DNA from: Pseudomonas sp. KBW05
GTDB taxonomy: Bacteria; Pseudomonadota; Gammaproteobacteria; Pseudomonadales; Pseudomonadaceae
DNA length: 64,000 nt
Assembly: GCF_003852405.1 (NCBI RefSeq)
Contig: NZ_QAJM01000009.1
Location: 234,563 to 298,562, forward strand
Direction of reading: 5' to 3'
Under the pieces are notes generated by a model that saw only the letters and a program-made list of their open reading frames with translations, was not told the DNA's origin and did not search any database. A program made the translations under genes and the position numbers. This document shows positions 1 to 14,239 of the stretch, one piece after another (position 1 is the first letter of the stretch; every line of letters begins with the position of its first letter).

Positions 1-742
1 TGGCTTCGGCAGCGTCCGGCGCCTTTTCTGCGGTTTTCCACAGGATCGAGGCGCAACCTTCCGGCGAGATCACCGCGTAGGTCGAGTACTGGAGCATGTT
101 CAACTGGTCGCACACGCCGATGGCCAGTGCGCCGCCGGAACCACCTTCACCAATCACGGTGGCGATGATCGGGGTTTTCAAGCGGGACATGACGCGCAGG
201 TTCCAGGCGATGGCTTCGCTCTGGTTACGCTCTTCAGCGTCGATACCCGGGTAGGCGCCCGGGGTGTCGATGAAGGTCAGGATCGGCATCTTGAAGCGCT
301 CGGCCATTTCCATCAGGCGGCAGGCCTTGCGGTAGCCTTCCGGGCGCGGCATGCCGAAGTTGCGGCGAACTTTTTCGCGCACTTCACGGCCTTTCTGGTG
401 ACCGATGACCATTACCGGCTGGTCGTCCAGGCGAGCGATACCGCCCACGATAGCCGCGTCGTCGGAGAAGTGGCGGTCGCCATGCAACTCGTCGAATTCG
501 GTGAAGATGTGCTGAATGTAGTCCAGGGTGTACGGGCGGCGCGGGTGGCGAGCCAGGCGCGCGATCTGCCAGCTGGTCAGCTTGCCGAAGATGTCTTCGG
601 TCAGGGTGCTGCTCTTGTCCTGCAGGCGAGCGATCTCATCGCCGATATTCAGCGAATTGTCATTGCCGACCAGGCGCAGTTCTTCAATTTTGGCTTGCAG
701 GTCAGCGATCGGCTGTTCGAAATCAAGAAAATTCGGGTTCAT
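1..742 (-). CDS. accA: Acetyl-CoA carboxylase carboxyltransferase subunit alpha (3' end cut by window)
   Basis: AccA is half of the carboxyltransferase that moves the carboxyl group from carboxybiotin to acetyl-CoA, giving malonyl-CoA for fatty acid synthesis in the cytoplasm. About 247 residues are visible of the roughly 315 usual for the family; the C-terminus lies beyond base 1. The protein starts [12 protein letters not shown], as pseudomonad AccA proteins do. A Gly-rich stretch ([12 protein letters not shown]), which forms part of the acyl-CoA and oxyanion site, is present near residue 205. It is the last gene of the minus-strand block in this window, 138 bases downstream of dnaE, an arrangement also seen in other gammaproteobacteria. 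The identification is secure. Confidence 0.96.
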   Translation of the reverse strand, partial: MNPNFLDFEQPIADLQAKIEELRLVGNDNSLNIGDEIARLQDKSSTLTEDIFGKLTSWQIARLARHPRRPYTLDYIQHIFTEFDELHGDRHFSDDAAIVGGIARLDDQPVMVIGHQKGREVREKVRRNFGMPRPEGYRKACRLMEMAERFKMPILTFIDTPGAYPGIDAEERNQSEAIAWNLRVMSRLKTPIIATVIGEGGSGGALAIGVCDQLNMLQYSTYAVISPEGCASILWKTAEKAPDAAEA

Positions 743-880
743 AAGCGTCCGTCTTGGGTCGACGGCCAAGGAGTGCCTGGCCAGCCGGTGGTCTATTCGC
801 GCCCTACCTTAAGGGAGAGGCGCGTTTAGGTCGAGATTAAATGTTCAGTCGAGATCAGGCTTTCTACTGCCACCTGGCCA

Positions 881-4402
<3,522 letters not shown>

Positions 4403-4431
4403 AGTGATCCTGTCTAGAAACTTAGAAACAA

Positions 4432-4458
4432 CAAGGCCCGGGATTGTACCGGGCCTTG
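4432..4458 (-). terminator. Rho-independent terminator between rnhB and dnaE
   Basis: A perfect 10-base inverted repeat (CAAGGCCCGG with CCGGGCCTTG) around a 7-base loop lies between the rnhB stop and the dnaE start. On the minus strand it is followed by TTGTTT. It would end or attenuate the lipid A block transcript before dnaE. Confidence 0.75.
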
Positions 4459-4479
4459 AGCAAAACATCAGCCTCGCGA

Positions 4480-5112
4480 CTACAGCTCGCCGAGAGCTTC
4501 CCGCGCCTCGTAAGCCAGGCGAACCGGGGCGAACGAACGTCGATGGATCGGCGTTGGGCCGAGGCGCGCCAAGGCTTCCAGATGAACGGGCGTCGGGTAG
4601 CCCTTATGGCCACCAATGCCGTAACCGGGATAAATCAGTTCGAAGGCGGCCATTTCACGGTCGCGACTGACTTTGGCCAGGATCGACGCGGCGGCAATCG
4701 CCGGCACCTTGCTATCACCCTTGACCACCGCTTCAGACGGCATCGCCAGTTTGGGGCAGCGGTTGCCGTCAATCATCGCCATTTTCGGCGTGATGTGCAG
4801 GCCTTCGACCGCGCGCTGCATGGCGAGCATGGTGGCGTGGAGGATGTTCAGTTCGTCGATTTCTTCGACTTCGGCCCGAGCGATGTGCCAGCTCAAGGCC
4901 TTTTCACAGATCTCATCGAAGAGCTTTTCGCGGCGCGCTTCGGTGAGTTTTTTCGAGTCATTGAGGCCGAGGATCGGGCGGTTCGGGTCAAGGATCACCG
5001 CCGCCGTCACCACCGCACCGCACAGCGGGCCGCGACCCACTTCGTCCACACCGGCCACCAGTTCGTGGGCTTCGGCAACCAGGCTGAAGTCCAGGCCCAT
5101 TTGCGTCGTCAT
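4480..5112 (-). CDS. rnhB: Ribonuclease HII
   Basis: RnhB cleaves the RNA strand of RNA-DNA hybrids and nicks at single ribonucleotides in DNA. The 210-residue protein has the family's N-terminal signature [13 protein letters not shown], with the metal-binding Asp-Glu pair, and further conserved segments DGNRCPKL and [12 protein letters not shown]. The ATG at 5112 overlaps the lpxB stop as ATGA, so the two genes are probably translationally coupled. An alternative start a few codons downstream (MGLDF) is possible because related proteins begin close to that point. The position directly after lpxB is typical of gammaproteobacteria. Confidence 0.95.
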   Translation of the reverse strand: MTTQMGLDFSLVAEAHELVAGVDEVGRGPLCGAVVTAAVILDPNRPILGLNDSKKLTEARREKLFDEICEKALSWHIARAEVEEIDELNILHATMLAMQRAVEGLHITPKMAMIDGNRCPKLAMPSEAVVKGDSKVPAIAAASILAKVSRDREMAAFELIYPGYGIGGHKGYPTPVHLEALARLGPTPIHRRSFAPVRLAYEAREALGEL

Positions 5113-6248
5113 ACTGTTTCCTGTTTTTGCCCGATCAAGGCCAGCACGGCATCCGCCGCCTGATTCGACGCATCACGGCGCAAGACGCGATGAATGGCGT
5201 CAAAACCACGGGTCTGCTCTTCGCCGCCATCGATCAGGGGTAATACGGTTTGCGCCAGGGCTTCGGGCGTTGCGTCGTCCTGCAACAACTCCGGCACCAA
5301 CAGGCGTTGGGCCAGCAGGTTGGGCAAGGAGATGTAGGGGCTTTTGACCATGCGCTTGAGAATCCAGAACGTCAGCGGCGCCAGGCGATAGGCCACGACC
5401 ATCGGGCGCTTGTACAGCAGCGCTTCCAGGGTCGCGGTGCCCGAGGCAATCAACACGGCATCACAGGCCGCCAGGGCCAGGTGCGATTGGCCGTCGAGCA
5501 GGGTCAACGGCAAGTTGCGCCCTTCAAGCAAGGTTTCGATTTGTGCTCGACGTTGCGGACTGGCACACGGCAGCACGAAACGCACGCCTGGCTTCAAGGT
5601 CATCAGCCGTTCGGCGGCATCGAAAAACAACGCGCCCAAACGGCCGACTTCGCCGCCCCGGCTACCCGGCATCAACGCCACCAGCGGGCCGTCAGGCAAA
5701 CCCAGTTCCGCACGGGCCGCCGCGCGATCGGCTTGCAGCGGGATGGCATCGGCCAGGGTGTGGCCGACAAAACGCACCGGCACGCCCTTCTCTTCGTAGA
5801 ACCTGGCCTCGAACGGCAGCAGGGTCAGCATCAGGTCGCAGCCTTCGCGGATCTTCAGCACGCGCTTCTGCCGCCACGCCCACACGGACGGGCTGACGTA
5901 ATGCACGGTCTTGATCCCGGCCCGACGCAACTTGAGTTCGATATTGAGAGTGAAGTCCGGCGCGTCGATGCCGATGAAGACGTCGGGCTTTTCTTCGATA
6001 AGGGTCTGAATCAGCAGCTTGCGCCGAGCCAGCAGCTCGCGCAGACGGCCCAACACTTCCACCAACCCCATGACCGACAAGCGCTCCATGGGAAAGTAGG
6101 ACGTGAGGCCTTCGGCCTGCATCAGGGGGCCACCCACGCCGATAAATTCAACCGCAGGATGCTGGGCCTTGAGGGCCCGCATCAGACCTGCGCCCAGAAT
6201 GTCGCCGGAAGCTTCACCGGCCACCAGCGCAATACGCAGATTGGCCAT
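5109..6248 (-). CDS. lpxB: Lipid-A-disaccharide synthase
   Basis: LpxB joins UDP-2,3-diacylglucosamine to lipid X to form the lipid A disaccharide at the inner face of the cytoplasmic membrane. The 379-residue length is normal. It is a GT-B type glycosyltransferase (family GT19) with the N-terminal glycine-rich segment [13 protein letters not shown] and the conserved [10 protein letters not shown] segment in the C-terminal half. It starts 2 bases after the lpxA stop and overlaps rnhB by four bases, within a fabZ-lpxA-lpxB-rnhB run with almost no intergenic DNA. Confidence 0.97.
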   Translation of the reverse strand: MANLRIALVAGEASGDILGAGLMRALKAQHPAVEFIGVGGPLMQAEGLTSYFPMERLSVMGLVEVLGRLRELLARRKLLIQTLIEEKPDVFIGIDAPDFTLNIELKLRRAGIKTVHYVSPSVWAWRQKRVLKIREGCDLMLTLLPFEARFYEEKGVPVRFVGHTLADAIPLQADRAAARAELGLPDGPLVALMPGSRGGEVGRLGALFFDAAERLMTLKPGVRFVLPCASPQRRAQIETLLEGRNLPLTLLDGQSHLALAACDAVLIASGTATLEALLYKRPMVVAYRLAPLTFWILKRMVKSPYISLPNLLAQRLLVPELLQDDATPEALAQTVLPLIDGGEEQTRGFDAIHRVLRRDASNQAADAVLALIGQKQETV

Positions 6249-6250
6249 GA

Positions 6251-7027
6251 TCAGCGGGTGATGCCGCGAGTCGATGCCTGGATCGAGTCACGGAATATCG
6301 CGACTTCCGGGAACAACGCCGACGGCTCGGCCAGTTCGGTCAGGGCCTGGTCAACCGTCAAGCCCTGGCGGTAAACCACCTTGTAGGCACGGCGCAGGGC
6401 GTGAATGGCTTCTTCGCTGAAACCACGACGGCGCATGCCTTCGAAGTTCATGCTGCGGGCTTCGGCCGGGTTGCCGAACACGGTAACGAACGCTGGAACG
6501 TCCTTGCCGATGGCGGTGCCCATGCCGGAAAAGCTGTGGGCGCCGATATGGCAGTACTGATGCACTAGGGTGAAACCGGACAAAATCGCCCAGTCGTCAA
6601 CATGTACATGGCCGGCCAACGCGGTGTTGTTGACCAGGATGCAGTGGTTGCCGATCACGCTGTCGTGGCCGATGTGGGCATAGGCCATGACCAGGTTGTG
6701 GTCGCCCAGCGTGGTCTCGGCACGATCCTGCACGGTGCCACGGTGAATGGTCACGCCTTCTCGGATGATGTTGTGGTCACCGATTACCAGGCGTGTTTCT
6801 TCACCCTTGTACTTCATGTCCGGGGTGTCTTCGCCTACCGAGGAAAACTGGTAGATGCGATTGTGTTTGCCAATACGGGTCGGACCTTTGAGGATCACAT
6901 GTGGCCCGATGACAGTCCCCTCGCCGATTTCAACACCTGCGCCGATGATCGACCAAGGGCCGACCTCAACGTCGGCGGCCAGCACGGCCGACGGATCGAT
7001 GATTGCGCGAGGGTCAATCAAACTCAT
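6251..7027 (-). CDS. lpxA: Acyl-ACP--UDP-N-acetylglucosamine O-acyltransferase
   Basis: LpxA catalyses the first step of lipid A synthesis, transferring a hydroxyacyl chain from ACP to the 3-hydroxyl of UDP-GlcNAc. The 258-residue product has many imperfect hexapeptide repeats of the left-handed beta-helix type (for example [15 protein letters not shown]). The conserved HRGT segment and the catalytic histidine region lie near the middle. I placed the start at 7027 ([10 protein letters not shown]) because that is the conserved LpxA N-terminus and it overlaps the fabZ stop as ATGA; the open frame continues 22 non-conserved codons upstream inside fabZ. Confidence 0.97.
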
Positions 7028-7464
7028 AGTTTGCGTTCCGCACAGATGATCTCGGCAGAGCACACCGGCTTGCCATCCACCGAGGCCTGGCACTCAAACT
7101 TCCAGATCTGGCGCTTGCAGCTGATGAACTTGGCTTCCAGGATCAACTGGTCACCCGGGGTGACCGGATTGCGGAAACGCAACTTGTCGGAACCCACGAA
7201 ATAGTAAAGCGTGCCGTCGGCAGGCTTGAGGTCAAGCATTTTGAAACCAAGGATACCGGCAGCCTGGGCCATCGCTTCAATGATCAACACGCCCGGCATG
7301 ATTGGATGCGCGGGAAAGTGACCGTTGAAGAACGGTTCGTTGATGCTGACATTCTTGTAGGCACGAATGCGCTTTTCCTCGACATTGAGGTCCACTACAC
7401 GGTCCACCAGCAGGAACGGGTAACGGTGAGGCAGGTATTCGCGAATCTCGTTGATGTCCATCAT
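7024..7464 (-). CDS. fabZ: 3-hydroxyacyl-ACP dehydratase FabZ
   Basis: FabZ removes water from 3-hydroxyacyl-ACP in the fatty acid elongation cycle and competes with LpxA and LpxD for the same acyl pool. The protein has 146 residues and a hot-dog fold. The catalytic histidine lies in [11 protein letters not shown] and the glutamate in IIEAMAQ. The start [19 protein letters not shown] matches pseudomonad FabZ. It lies between lpxD, with a 108-base gap, and lpxA, with a 4-base overlap, so hydroxyacyl use for membrane lipids and lipid A is encoded in one transcript. Confidence 0.97.
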
Positions 7465-7572
7465 TTCGGGGGGAAGCCTGTAATAAAGATTGGGGGCGGA
7501 CTAAAAGCACGCCCCGCTAGCAAATCAAGGAGGCAAGTCTAGCGGCTGTGCACACTTGATATGGAAATGGTA

Positions 7573-8628
7573 TCAGCCTTCTGATGAAGCATTACCGCCA
7601 GGGGTCACGTCACCAACACGCTTTTCCAGCTGTTTGAGACGTCGAGCCATGTCATCCAGATGCCTCAAGCGTGCTGCACTCTTGCGCCATTCAGCTGCGG
7701 GCTGCATGGCTGTACCGGAAGAATAGGCGCCTGGCTCGGTAATCGAGTGGGTCACCATGGTCATGCCGGTAATGAAGACGTTGTCGCAAATATCGATGTG
7801 GCCTACCAGCCCAACGCCACCGGCGAGCATGCAATGCTTGCCGATCTTGGTGCTGCCGGAAATACCCACACAGGCAGCCATGGCAGTGTGATCGCCAATC
7901 TGTACGTTGTGGGCGATCTGGATCTGGTTGTCGAGCTTCACGCCATTGCCGATCACGGTATCGGCCAAGGCCCCGCGATCGACAGCCGTGTTCACGCCAA
8001 TCTCCACATCGTCGCCAATCAACACACCGCCGACCTGGGCGATCTTGTTCCAGATGCCTTTCGAGTTGGCAAAGCCAAAGCCTTCCCCACCGATCACGGC
8101 ACCCGATTGAATCACCACACGCTCGCCAATACGCACATCGTGGTACAGGGTCACGCGAGGAGCCAGCCAACCGCCGGCGCCGATTTCACAGCGTGCACCG
8201 ATAAAGCAATGCGCACCGACCGTGACGCCGGCCGCAATGCGTGCACCGCTCTCGATCACCGCAAAGGCACCAATGCTGGCCGCAGGATCAACCTGGGCAT
8301 CATCGGCGATGACTGCAGACGGATGGATCCCGGCGACAGCCTTGGGTTTCGGGTCAAACAGGTGCGAAGCACGCGCGTAAGCCAGGTACGGGTCGGCCAC
8401 CACCAGCGCATCCCCGGTAAACCCTTCGGCGTCAGCGGCTTTCAGCAACACGGCTGCGGCTTGGCTGTCGACGAGGTATTTACGGTACTGAGGATTTGCG
8501 AGGAAGCTCAACTGAGCTGGGCCAGCCTCCTGCAAGGTGGCTAGCCCAGTGATTTCTTTCTCCGGGGAGCCGCGCAAGTCGGCCCCCAGGAACTCGGCCA
8601 ACTCGCCGAGTTTGATAGTCGCGGTCAT
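7573..8628 (-). CDS. lpxD: UDP-3-O-acylglucosamine N-acyltransferase
   Basis: LpxD adds the second hydroxyacyl chain, N-linked, to UDP-3-O-acylglucosamine in lipid A synthesis. The 351-residue protein has an N-terminal uridine-binding domain of about 100 residues, then a long run of hexapeptide repeats forming a left-handed beta-helix. The catalytic histidine region is [12 protein letters not shown], and a C-terminal helix follows. The start is 3 bases downstream of the skp stop, so the two are almost certainly cotranscribed. Its length and order match pseudomonad LpxD. Confidence 0.97.
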   Translation of the reverse strand: MTATIKLGELAEFLGADLRGSPEKEITGLATLQEAGPAQLSFLANPQYRKYLVDSQAAAVLLKAADAEGFTGDALVVADPYLAYARASHLFDPKPKAVAGIHPSAVIADDAQVDPAASIGAFAVIESGARIAAGVTVGAHCFIGARCEIGAGGWLAPRVTLYHDVRIGERVVIQSGAVIGGEGFGFANSKGIWNKIAQVGGVLIGDDVEIGVNTAVDRGALADTVIGNGVKLDNQIQIAHNVQIGDHTAMAACVGISGSTKIGKHCMLAGGVGLVGHIDICDNVFITGMTMVTHSITEPGAYSSGTAMQPAAEWRKSAARLRHLDDMARRLKQLEKRVGDVTPGGNASSEG

Positions 8629-8631
8629 GGC

Positions 8632-9135
8632 TTACTTCAGCTGGTTCATGCGCTCGATCACCTGACGGGTGATGTCGTATTGAGGCTTGACGTCGATCAC
8701 GGCGCCGCGCTCGAACACCAGGTCAAAGGCACCTTTCTTGATGACTTCTTCCACGGCGCTGTCGAGTTTCGGCTTCAGTTGCTTGAGCATTTCACGGTCA
8801 GCAACAGCCTTGGCTTCGTTCAGCTCCTTGGACTGGAACTGGTAATCACGGGCCTTTTGCTTGAATTCAAGCTCCAGACGCTCACGCTCGCCTTGCTGCA
8901 TCTTGTCGCCACCGGCAACCAGACGATCCTGGATGCCCTTGGCGCTGCTTTCCAGGGTCTTGAGCTTGGTCAGTTGCGGACCGAATTTCTTCTCGGCATC
9001 CACGGCGTACTTCTTCGCCGCATCGGATTCCAGCAGAGCCATCTGATAGTTCAGGACGGCGATTTTCATCTCGGCGAAGGCCGGGGTGGTTACCAGCACG
9101 GTGGCCAGCAGAACCAATTGAGTCAACTTACGCAC
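8632..9135 (-). CDS. skp: Periplasmic chaperone Skp (OmpH)
   Basis: Skp holds unfolded outer membrane proteins in the periplasm and hands them to the BAM complex. The 167-residue precursor has a signal peptide with a likely cleavage after residue 21 (PAFA before EMK). It then has the long charged helical region that forms the trimeric tentacles in this family. It lies 45 bases downstream of bamA and directly upstream of lpxD, so the chaperone is made with its client-handling machine. The family call is firm; the gene is also called ompH or hlpA. Confidence 0.93.
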   Translation of the reverse strand: MRKLTQLVLLATVLVTTPAFAEMKIAVLNYQMALLESDAAKKYAVDAEKKFGPQLTKLKTLESSAKGIQDRLVAGGDKMQQGERERLELEFKQKARDYQFQSKELNEAKAVADREMLKQLKPKLDSAVEEVIKKGAFDLVFERGAVIDVKPQYDITRQVIERMNQLK

Positions 9136-9180
9136 GATGTACTCCTACAGAATCCGTTGTCGTTATCTTGGGTCAGACGC

Positions 9181-11568
9181 TTAGAACGTCTGGCCGAGGG
9201 AGAATTGGAAAATCTGGGTTTCAGCGTTATCCGGTTTCTTGATCGGCATGGCCAGAGCAAAGCTCAACGGGCCAAGCGCGGTCACCCAGGTCACACCTAC
9301 ACCGACGGAGCTGGCCAGGTTGCTGAGGCTCACGTCGTTGCACTGAGTGTTGGACTTCACGCCGCTAGGGTTACGGATCTGCTCGCACTTGGAGTCAAAC
9401 ACGTTACCCACGTCCCAGAATACCGAAGTACGCAGGGAGCGCTGATCCTTGACGAATGGCAGCGGGAACAAGATCTCGGCACCACCCTGGATCAACACGT
9501 TACCACCGAATGGCAGCGGGTCGTTGTCGGAGTCAGCTACGGTGCCCTGGTTACCGGTTATACCAACGCCACGGCTCGGAGTACCGCGTGGCCCCAAAGT
9601 GCTGTCCTTGAAGCCACGTACGGAGTTGAAGCCACCCGCGTAGTAGTTCTCGTAGAACGGCAGACCATTGGTCGAACCATAACCGTCGCCATACCCCAGC
9701 TCAGTGTGCAGGCGCATGGTGTAGTTGTCGCTCAACGGCTGGAACAACTGGCCGCGGTAGTCGAGCTTGAAGAACGACAGGTCGCTGCCCGGCGTGGTGG
9801 CTTCCAGGGTCAGGCTCTGGGAGTGGCCACGGGTTGCCAGTACGCCTTTGTTCAAGGTGGACTCGGACCAGCCGGCCGACGCCTTGAAGTTCAGGAACTT
9901 GTCGCCTTCGGTACGTACGAAGTTGAAGATTTCGTCCACGGTGTAAACACCGGTCTTGATTTCATCCTGTTGCGCGGTCAGGCCGAAGGTCAGACGCGAG
10001 GTCTCACTGATCGGGTAACCAATGTTCACGCCAGCACCCAGGCTGTCGATCGCATAGCTTGCAACGTCAACGTCGAGATCTTTGTAGTCGGTGGTGCGAT
10101 AGAAGGCGTTGTAGCCCAGGCTCACGCCATCAGCAGTCCAGTAGGGGTCGACATAACCGAAGTTATAGCGGCTCTGGTATTCGCTGCGGGTCAGGCCAAT
10201 GGAAACCTTGTTACCGGTACCGAGGAAGTTGTTCTGGGTAATCGAGCCACCGAGGATCAGGCCGGCACTTTGTGCGAAGCCGACGCTGGCGGTGATCGAA
10301 CCCGACGCTTGTTCTTCTACGGCGTAGTTCACGTCAACCTGGTCATCCACACCCGGTACCGCTGGGGTTTCGACGTTCACTTCCTTAAAGAAGCCCAGGC
10401 GCTCAAGACGGGTCTTGGACTGGTCGATCAGGTAGGTCGAAGCCCAGCCACCTTCCATCTGGCGCATTTCACGACGCAGCACTTCGTCCGCAGACTTGGT
10501 GTTGCCACGGAAGTTGATGCGATTCACATAGGCACGCTTGCCTGGATCGACGACAAAGGTGATGTCCACGGTGTGGTCATCATCGTGTGGAGTCGGCACG
10601 CCGTTGACGTTGGCGAAGGTATAACCCTCGTTACCCAGGCGACGGGTGATCAGCTCGGAAGTGGTGGTCATCAGCTTGCGCGAGAACACTTGGTCCTTCT
10701 GCACCAGCAGCAGGGCCTTGACCTGGTCTTCAGGTACTTTCAGGTCGCCGCTCAGCTTAACGTCACGAACCTTGTACTTCTCGCCTTCGTTGACGTTGAC
10801 GGTGATGTAGACGTGTTTCTTGTCCGGGGTGATGGACACCTGGGTGGAGGCGATATCCATGTTGATATAGCCACGGTCCAGGTAGTAGGAACGCAGGCGC
10901 TCCAGGTCACCGGAGAGTTTTTCACGGGCGTACTTGTCGTCGTTCTTGAAGAACGACAACCAGTTGGTGGTCTTCAGCTCGAACAGATCGATCAGGTCGT
11001 CATCAGCGAACTTGGTGTTGCCCACCACGTTGATGTGCTGAATGGCCGCCACGGTGCCTTCGTTGATGTTGACCTTGAGGCCGACACGGTTACGAGGCTG
11101 TGGGATCACTTCGGTTTCCACGGACGCCGAGTAGCGGCCCTGGGCAACGTACTGGCGCTGCAGTTCGTTACGCACACCTTCGAGGGTGGCGCGCTGGAAG
11201 ATCTCGCCCTCGGCCAGGCCGGATTGCTTGAGACCCTTCATCAGGTCTTCAGTAGAGATCGCCTTGTTGCCTTCGATCTCGATACTGGCGACGGAAGGTC
11301 GCTCAACCACGGTGATGACCAGGACGTTGCCTTCGCGACCCAGTTGGATATCTTGAAAGAAACCGGTTTTGAACAGCGCACGAGTGGATTCCACCAGGCG
11401 ACGATCATCAGCCTGTTCCCCGACGTTCAACGGCAGCGCACCAAAGACGCTACCCGCGGAAACCCGCTGGAGGCCGTTGACGCGAATATCGGAGATGGTG
11501 AAGGACTCGGCGTGAACTTCGGCGATCATCAATACGGTGAGAACCGCAGTTAGCAGCAGACGTTTCAT
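9181..11568 (-). CDS. bamA: Outer membrane protein assembly factor BamA
   Basis: BamA is the central barrel protein of the BAM complex, which folds beta-barrel proteins into the outer membrane. The mature protein carries five POTRA domains in its N-terminal half, followed by a 16-strand barrel. The last residue is phenylalanine in an alternating C-terminal pattern (FSLGQTF), the usual BAM signal. The signal peptide probably ends after residue 20 (EVHA before ESF). I chose the ATG at 11568 because it starts the signal peptide and has AGGA upstream; nine extra codons in frame lack conservation. The product has 795 residues. P. aeruginosa calls this essential protein Opr86. Confidence 0.97.
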   Translation of the reverse strand: MKRLLLTAVLTVLMIAEVHAESFTISDIRVNGLQRVSAGSVFGALPLNVGEQADDRRLVESTRALFKTGFFQDIQLGREGNVLVITVVERPSVASIEIEGNKAISTEDLMKGLKQSGLAEGEIFQRATLEGVRNELQRQYVAQGRYSASVETEVIPQPRNRVGLKVNINEGTVAAIQHINVVGNTKFADDDLIDLFELKTTNWLSFFKNDDKYAREKLSGDLERLRSYYLDRGYINMDIASTQVSITPDKKHVYITVNVNEGEKYKVRDVKLSGDLKVPEDQVKALLLVQKDQVFSRKLMTTTSELITRRLGNEGYTFANVNGVPTPHDDDHTVDITFVVDPGKRAYVNRINFRGNTKSADEVLRREMRQMEGGWASTYLIDQSKTRLERLGFFKEVNVETPAVPGVDDQVDVNYAVEEQASGSITASVGFAQSAGLILGGSITQNNFLGTGNKVSIGLTRSEYQSRYNFGYVDPYWTADGVSLGYNAFYRTTDYKDLDVDVASYAIDSLGAGVNIGYPISETSRLTFGLTAQQDEIKTGVYTVDEIFNFVRTEGDKFLNFKASAGWSESTLNKGVLATRGHSQSLTLEATTPGSDLSFFKLDYRGQLFQPLSDNYTMRLHTELGYGDGYGSTNGLPFYENYYAGGFNSVRGFKDSTLGPRGTPSRGVGITGNQGTVADSDNDPLPFGGNVLIQGGAEILFPLPFVKDQRSLRTSVFWDVGNVFDSKCEQIRNPSGVKSNTQCNDVSLSNLASSVGVGVTWVTALGPLSFALAMPIKKPDNAETQIFQFSLGQTF

Positions 11569-11603
11569 GAAGTCCTTTCTTATTCCAACTGGCAATAAAC
11601 AAA

Positions 11604-11622
11604 CTGCCGCAAAATGCGGCAG
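11604..11622 (-). terminator. Hairpin between rseP and bamA
   Basis: A perfect 7-base stem (CTGCCGC with GCGGCAG) and a 5-base loop lie 20 bases after the rseP stop. On the minus strand the stem is followed by TTTGTTT. It is a plausible rho-independent terminator or attenuator that would set bamA expression apart from the upstream genes. Confidence 0.65.
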
Positions 11623-11642
11623 ATTCGCAATTCAGCGAAGCG

Positions 11643-12995
11643 TTACAGACGTCCCAGATCGTTGACCAGAGCTAACAACATCACCCCGACCACCAAACTG
11701 ATACCGATCTGTATCCCCCAACCCTGCACCCGATCCGACAAGGGGCGACCACGCACCCACTCGACCAGATAAAACAACAGATGCCCCCCATCCAATACTG
11801 GAATGGGCAGCAAATTCAGAACACCCAGGCTAATACTCAGATAAGCCAGGAAATTCAGGAAATCTGCGACACCCGACTGGGCAGAAGCGCCCGCCACTTT
11901 AGCAATGGTTATCGGTCCACTCAAGTTTTTTACCGAGAGCTCGCCGAACAACATTTTCTTCAGGGATTCGAGGGTCAGCACACTCATGGTCCAGGTACGT
12001 TTCGCACCCTCGCCAATCGCCTCCAAAGGCCCGAAGCTGACCTCGCGCAGCATGGAAGGCGGCCACTCCGGACTCTTCACCCCGGCACCGAGGTAACCCC
12101 CGGCCGCCTTGGCCTCCCCACGCAACGACAGGGTTACGGGGACGTCGATTTGAGCACCTTCACGTTCAACTTTCAGCACAATTTTGGTATCAGGGCGTAC
12201 ACGCACCAGGTCGACCACTTGCTGCCAGTCGCCCAGCGCCTGACCATCCAGGGCCAACAGGCGGTCGCCGGTCTTCAGGCCGGCAGCCTGGGCCGGACCT
12301 TTCGGATCCAGCTCGGCGAGCACTGGCGGCAAGCTTGGACGCCAGATACGAATGCCCAGTGACTTGATCGGATCAGGCTCATCAGCGCCCTGCAACCAGC
12401 GATCGAGCACCAATTCACGCGGGGTCTCGGCAGTCGAGTCCTGCTCACGGACCACTACCTTGACGGTACCGCTCTCGCCAAGGCGTCGCACCAACTGCAG
12501 GTTGACCGCCCCCCAACCGGTGGTCAGCTCGCCATCAATTGCAACAATTTCCTGGCCTGCGGCCAACCCAGCCTTGGCGGCAATGCTATCGGCTTCGACC
12601 GCGCCGATGACCGGGCGCACCTGCTCGCTGCCCAACATGGCCAAGACCCAGAAAAAAAACATCGCCAACAGGAAGTTGGCGATCGGCCCGGCAGCAACGA
12701 TGGCAATTCGCTGACGAACGGTCTTGCGATTGAAGGATTGGTCCAACTGATCGGCCGGCACTTCGCCTTCGCGCTCATCGAGCATCTTGACGTAGCCACC
12801 CAACGGGATCGCCGCGATCACGAATTCGGTGCCCTGGCGGTCGTGCCAGCGCAACAACGGCATGCCGAAACCAACGGAAAAGCGCAGTACCTTGACGCCG
12901 CAACGACGCGCGACCCAGAAATGGCCGAATTCGTGGAAGGTAACCAACACACCCAGAGCAACCAGGGTGCCGACAATCATGTAGAGCGCACTCAT
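11643..12995 (-). CDS. rseP: Site-2 intramembrane zinc protease RseP
   Basis: RseP cuts membrane-spanning anti-sigma factors as the second step of regulated proteolysis. In Pseudomonas it acts on MucA to release AlgU (sigma-22). The 450-residue protein has the zinc-binding HEFGH at residues 21-25 in the first membrane segment, two periplasmic PDZ domains in the middle, and the C-terminal LNLLPIPVLDGG motif with the third metal ligand. Its location next to bamA and skp fits its role in envelope stress. P. aeruginosa calls it MucP. A start at 12995 gives the conserved MSALYMIVG N-terminus. Confidence 0.96.
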   Translation of the reverse strand: MSALYMIVGTLVALGVLVTFHEFGHFWVARRCGVKVLRFSVGFGMPLLRWHDRQGTEFVIAAIPLGGYVKMLDEREGEVPADQLDQSFNRKTVRQRIAIVAAGPIANFLLAMFFFWVLAMLGSEQVRPVIGAVEADSIAAKAGLAAGQEIVAIDGELTTGWGAVNLQLVRRLGESGTVKVVVREQDSTAETPRELVLDRWLQGADEPDPIKSLGIRIWRPSLPPVLAELDPKGPAQAAGLKTGDRLLALDGQALGDWQQVVDLVRVRPDTKIVLKVEREGAQIDVPVTLSLRGEAKAAGGYLGAGVKSPEWPPSMLREVSFGPLEAIGEGAKRTWTMSVLTLESLKKMLFGELSVKNLSGPITIAKVAGASAQSGVADFLNFLAYLSISLGVLNLLPIPVLDGGHLLFYLVEWVRGRPLSDRVQGWGIQIGISLVVGVMLLALVNDLGRL

Positions 12996-13048
12996 CTAAT
13001 TTCTCCGCATTCCAATCCAGTGCCTGAAGGCTCAAACCCACCCAAAGG

Positions 13049-14239
13049 CTAACGCGCGTTGCGGTTCAACCATTGCTCGGCCAGGGCCCGGGCCTTTGCA
13101 TCTGCCTCGAACACTGCCGCCAAATCATTTACCGCAACCACAGGCTCAAGGCCCAGGACGTCCTCGATGATACTCGCGATCTGCGGAAAGCGGATGCGCC
13201 CTTCGAGAAACGCTGCCACTGCCACTTCATTCGCCGCATTGAGCATCGCCGGCGCACTGTTGCCCGCCTCTGCCGCTTGCCGCGCGAGGCGCAGGCAAGG
13301 AAACCGCTGCTCGTCCGGCGCTTCGAAGTCCAGGCGGGCCACCGCAAACAGGTCCAACGGCGCCACGCCAGAATCAATCCGCTCAGGCCAGGCCAGGGCG
13401 TTGGCGATCGGCGTGCGCATATCGGGGTTGCCCAATTGCGCCAAAACCGAACCATCCACGTAGTCGACGAGGGAATGAATCACACTTTGGGGGTGAATCA
13501 CCACCTCGACCTGATCAGGCCGTGCATCAAACAGCCAGCACGCCTCGATCAGCTCCAAGCCTTTATTCATCATGCTCGCCGAATCCACAGAGATCTTGCG
13601 CCCCATGGACCAGTTTGGATGGGCACACGCCTGGTCAGGCGATACATGCTCCAACTCGGCCAATGGAGTCTGCCGAAACGGACCACCGGACGCCGTCAGA
13701 AGAATCCGGCGCACGCCCACCTGGCTCAAGCCTCGGGCGAAATCACCCGGCATGCACTGGAAGATCGCATTGTGCTCGCTGTCGAGCGGCAGCAACACGG
13801 CGCCGCTCTTGCGCACCGCCTGCATAAAGAGGGTGCCGGACATCACCAGCGCCTCTTTATTGGCCAACAAAATCTTCTTGCCAGCATCGACAGCCGCCAG
13901 GGTCGGGCGCAGGCCCGCAGCACCGACAATGGCCGCCACGACGGTGTCCACTTCGGCATCCGCCGAGACCTGGCACAACCCCTCCTCCCCCACCAGCACC
14001 TGGGTCGCCAGGCCTGCGGCCCGCAGATCATTCTGCAAGCCTCGCGCAGCGGCTGCCTCAGGCACCACGGCAAAGCGCGGCGCATGGCGCACACACAGGG
14101 CCAGCAACTCGCTCAGGCGCGAGTAGCCGGTCAGGGCAAACACTTGATAGCGTTCAGGATGGCGGGCGATCACATCCAGGGTGCTCAGGCCGACCGAGCC
14201 GGTAGCGCCCAGCACGGTCACTTGTTGCAAGCGGCTCAC
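13049..14239 (-). CDS. dxr: 1-deoxy-D-xylulose 5-phosphate reductoisomerase
   Basis: Dxr (IspC) converts DXP to 2-C-methyl-D-erythritol 4-phosphate, the committed step of the MEP isoprenoid pathway. It supplies precursors for UppS nearby. The NADPH-binding motif [15 protein letters not shown] lies near the N-terminus, and the catalytic segments NKEALVMSG and [10 protein letters not shown]-type region (here [10 protein letters not shown]) follow. I chose the GTG at 14239 because it gives a 396-residue protein starting [11 protein letters not shown]. It also overlaps the cdsA stop as GTGA. A second GTG at 14254 is in frame and cannot be excluded. There is no ATG near the expected start. Confidence 0.94.
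   Translation of the reverse strand: MSRLQQVTVLGATGSVGLSTLDVIARHPERYQVFALTGYSRLSELLALCVRHAPRFAVVPEAAAARGLQNDLRAAGLATQVLVGEEGLCQVSADAEVDTVVAAIVGAAGLRPTLAAVDAGKKILLANKEALVMSGTLFMQAVRKSGAVLLPLDSEHNAIFQCMPGDFARGLSQVGVRRILLTASGGPFRQTPLAELEHVSPDQACAHPNWSMGRKISVDSASMMNKGLELIEACWLFDARPDQVEVVIHPQSVIHSLVDYVDGSVLAQLGNPDMRTPIANALAWPERIDSGVAPLDLFAVARLDFEAPDEQRFPCLRLARQAAEAGNSAPAMLNAANEVAVAAFLEGRIRFPQIASIIEDVLGLEPVVAVNDLAAVFEADAKARALAEQWLNRNAR

Noticed and set aside
8680-11553. A 957-codon open frame on the plus strand opposite skp and bamA
   Set aside because: It is the antisense shadow of two well-conserved genes in GC-rich DNA. The translation has no recognisable motif or sensible hydrophobic pattern.
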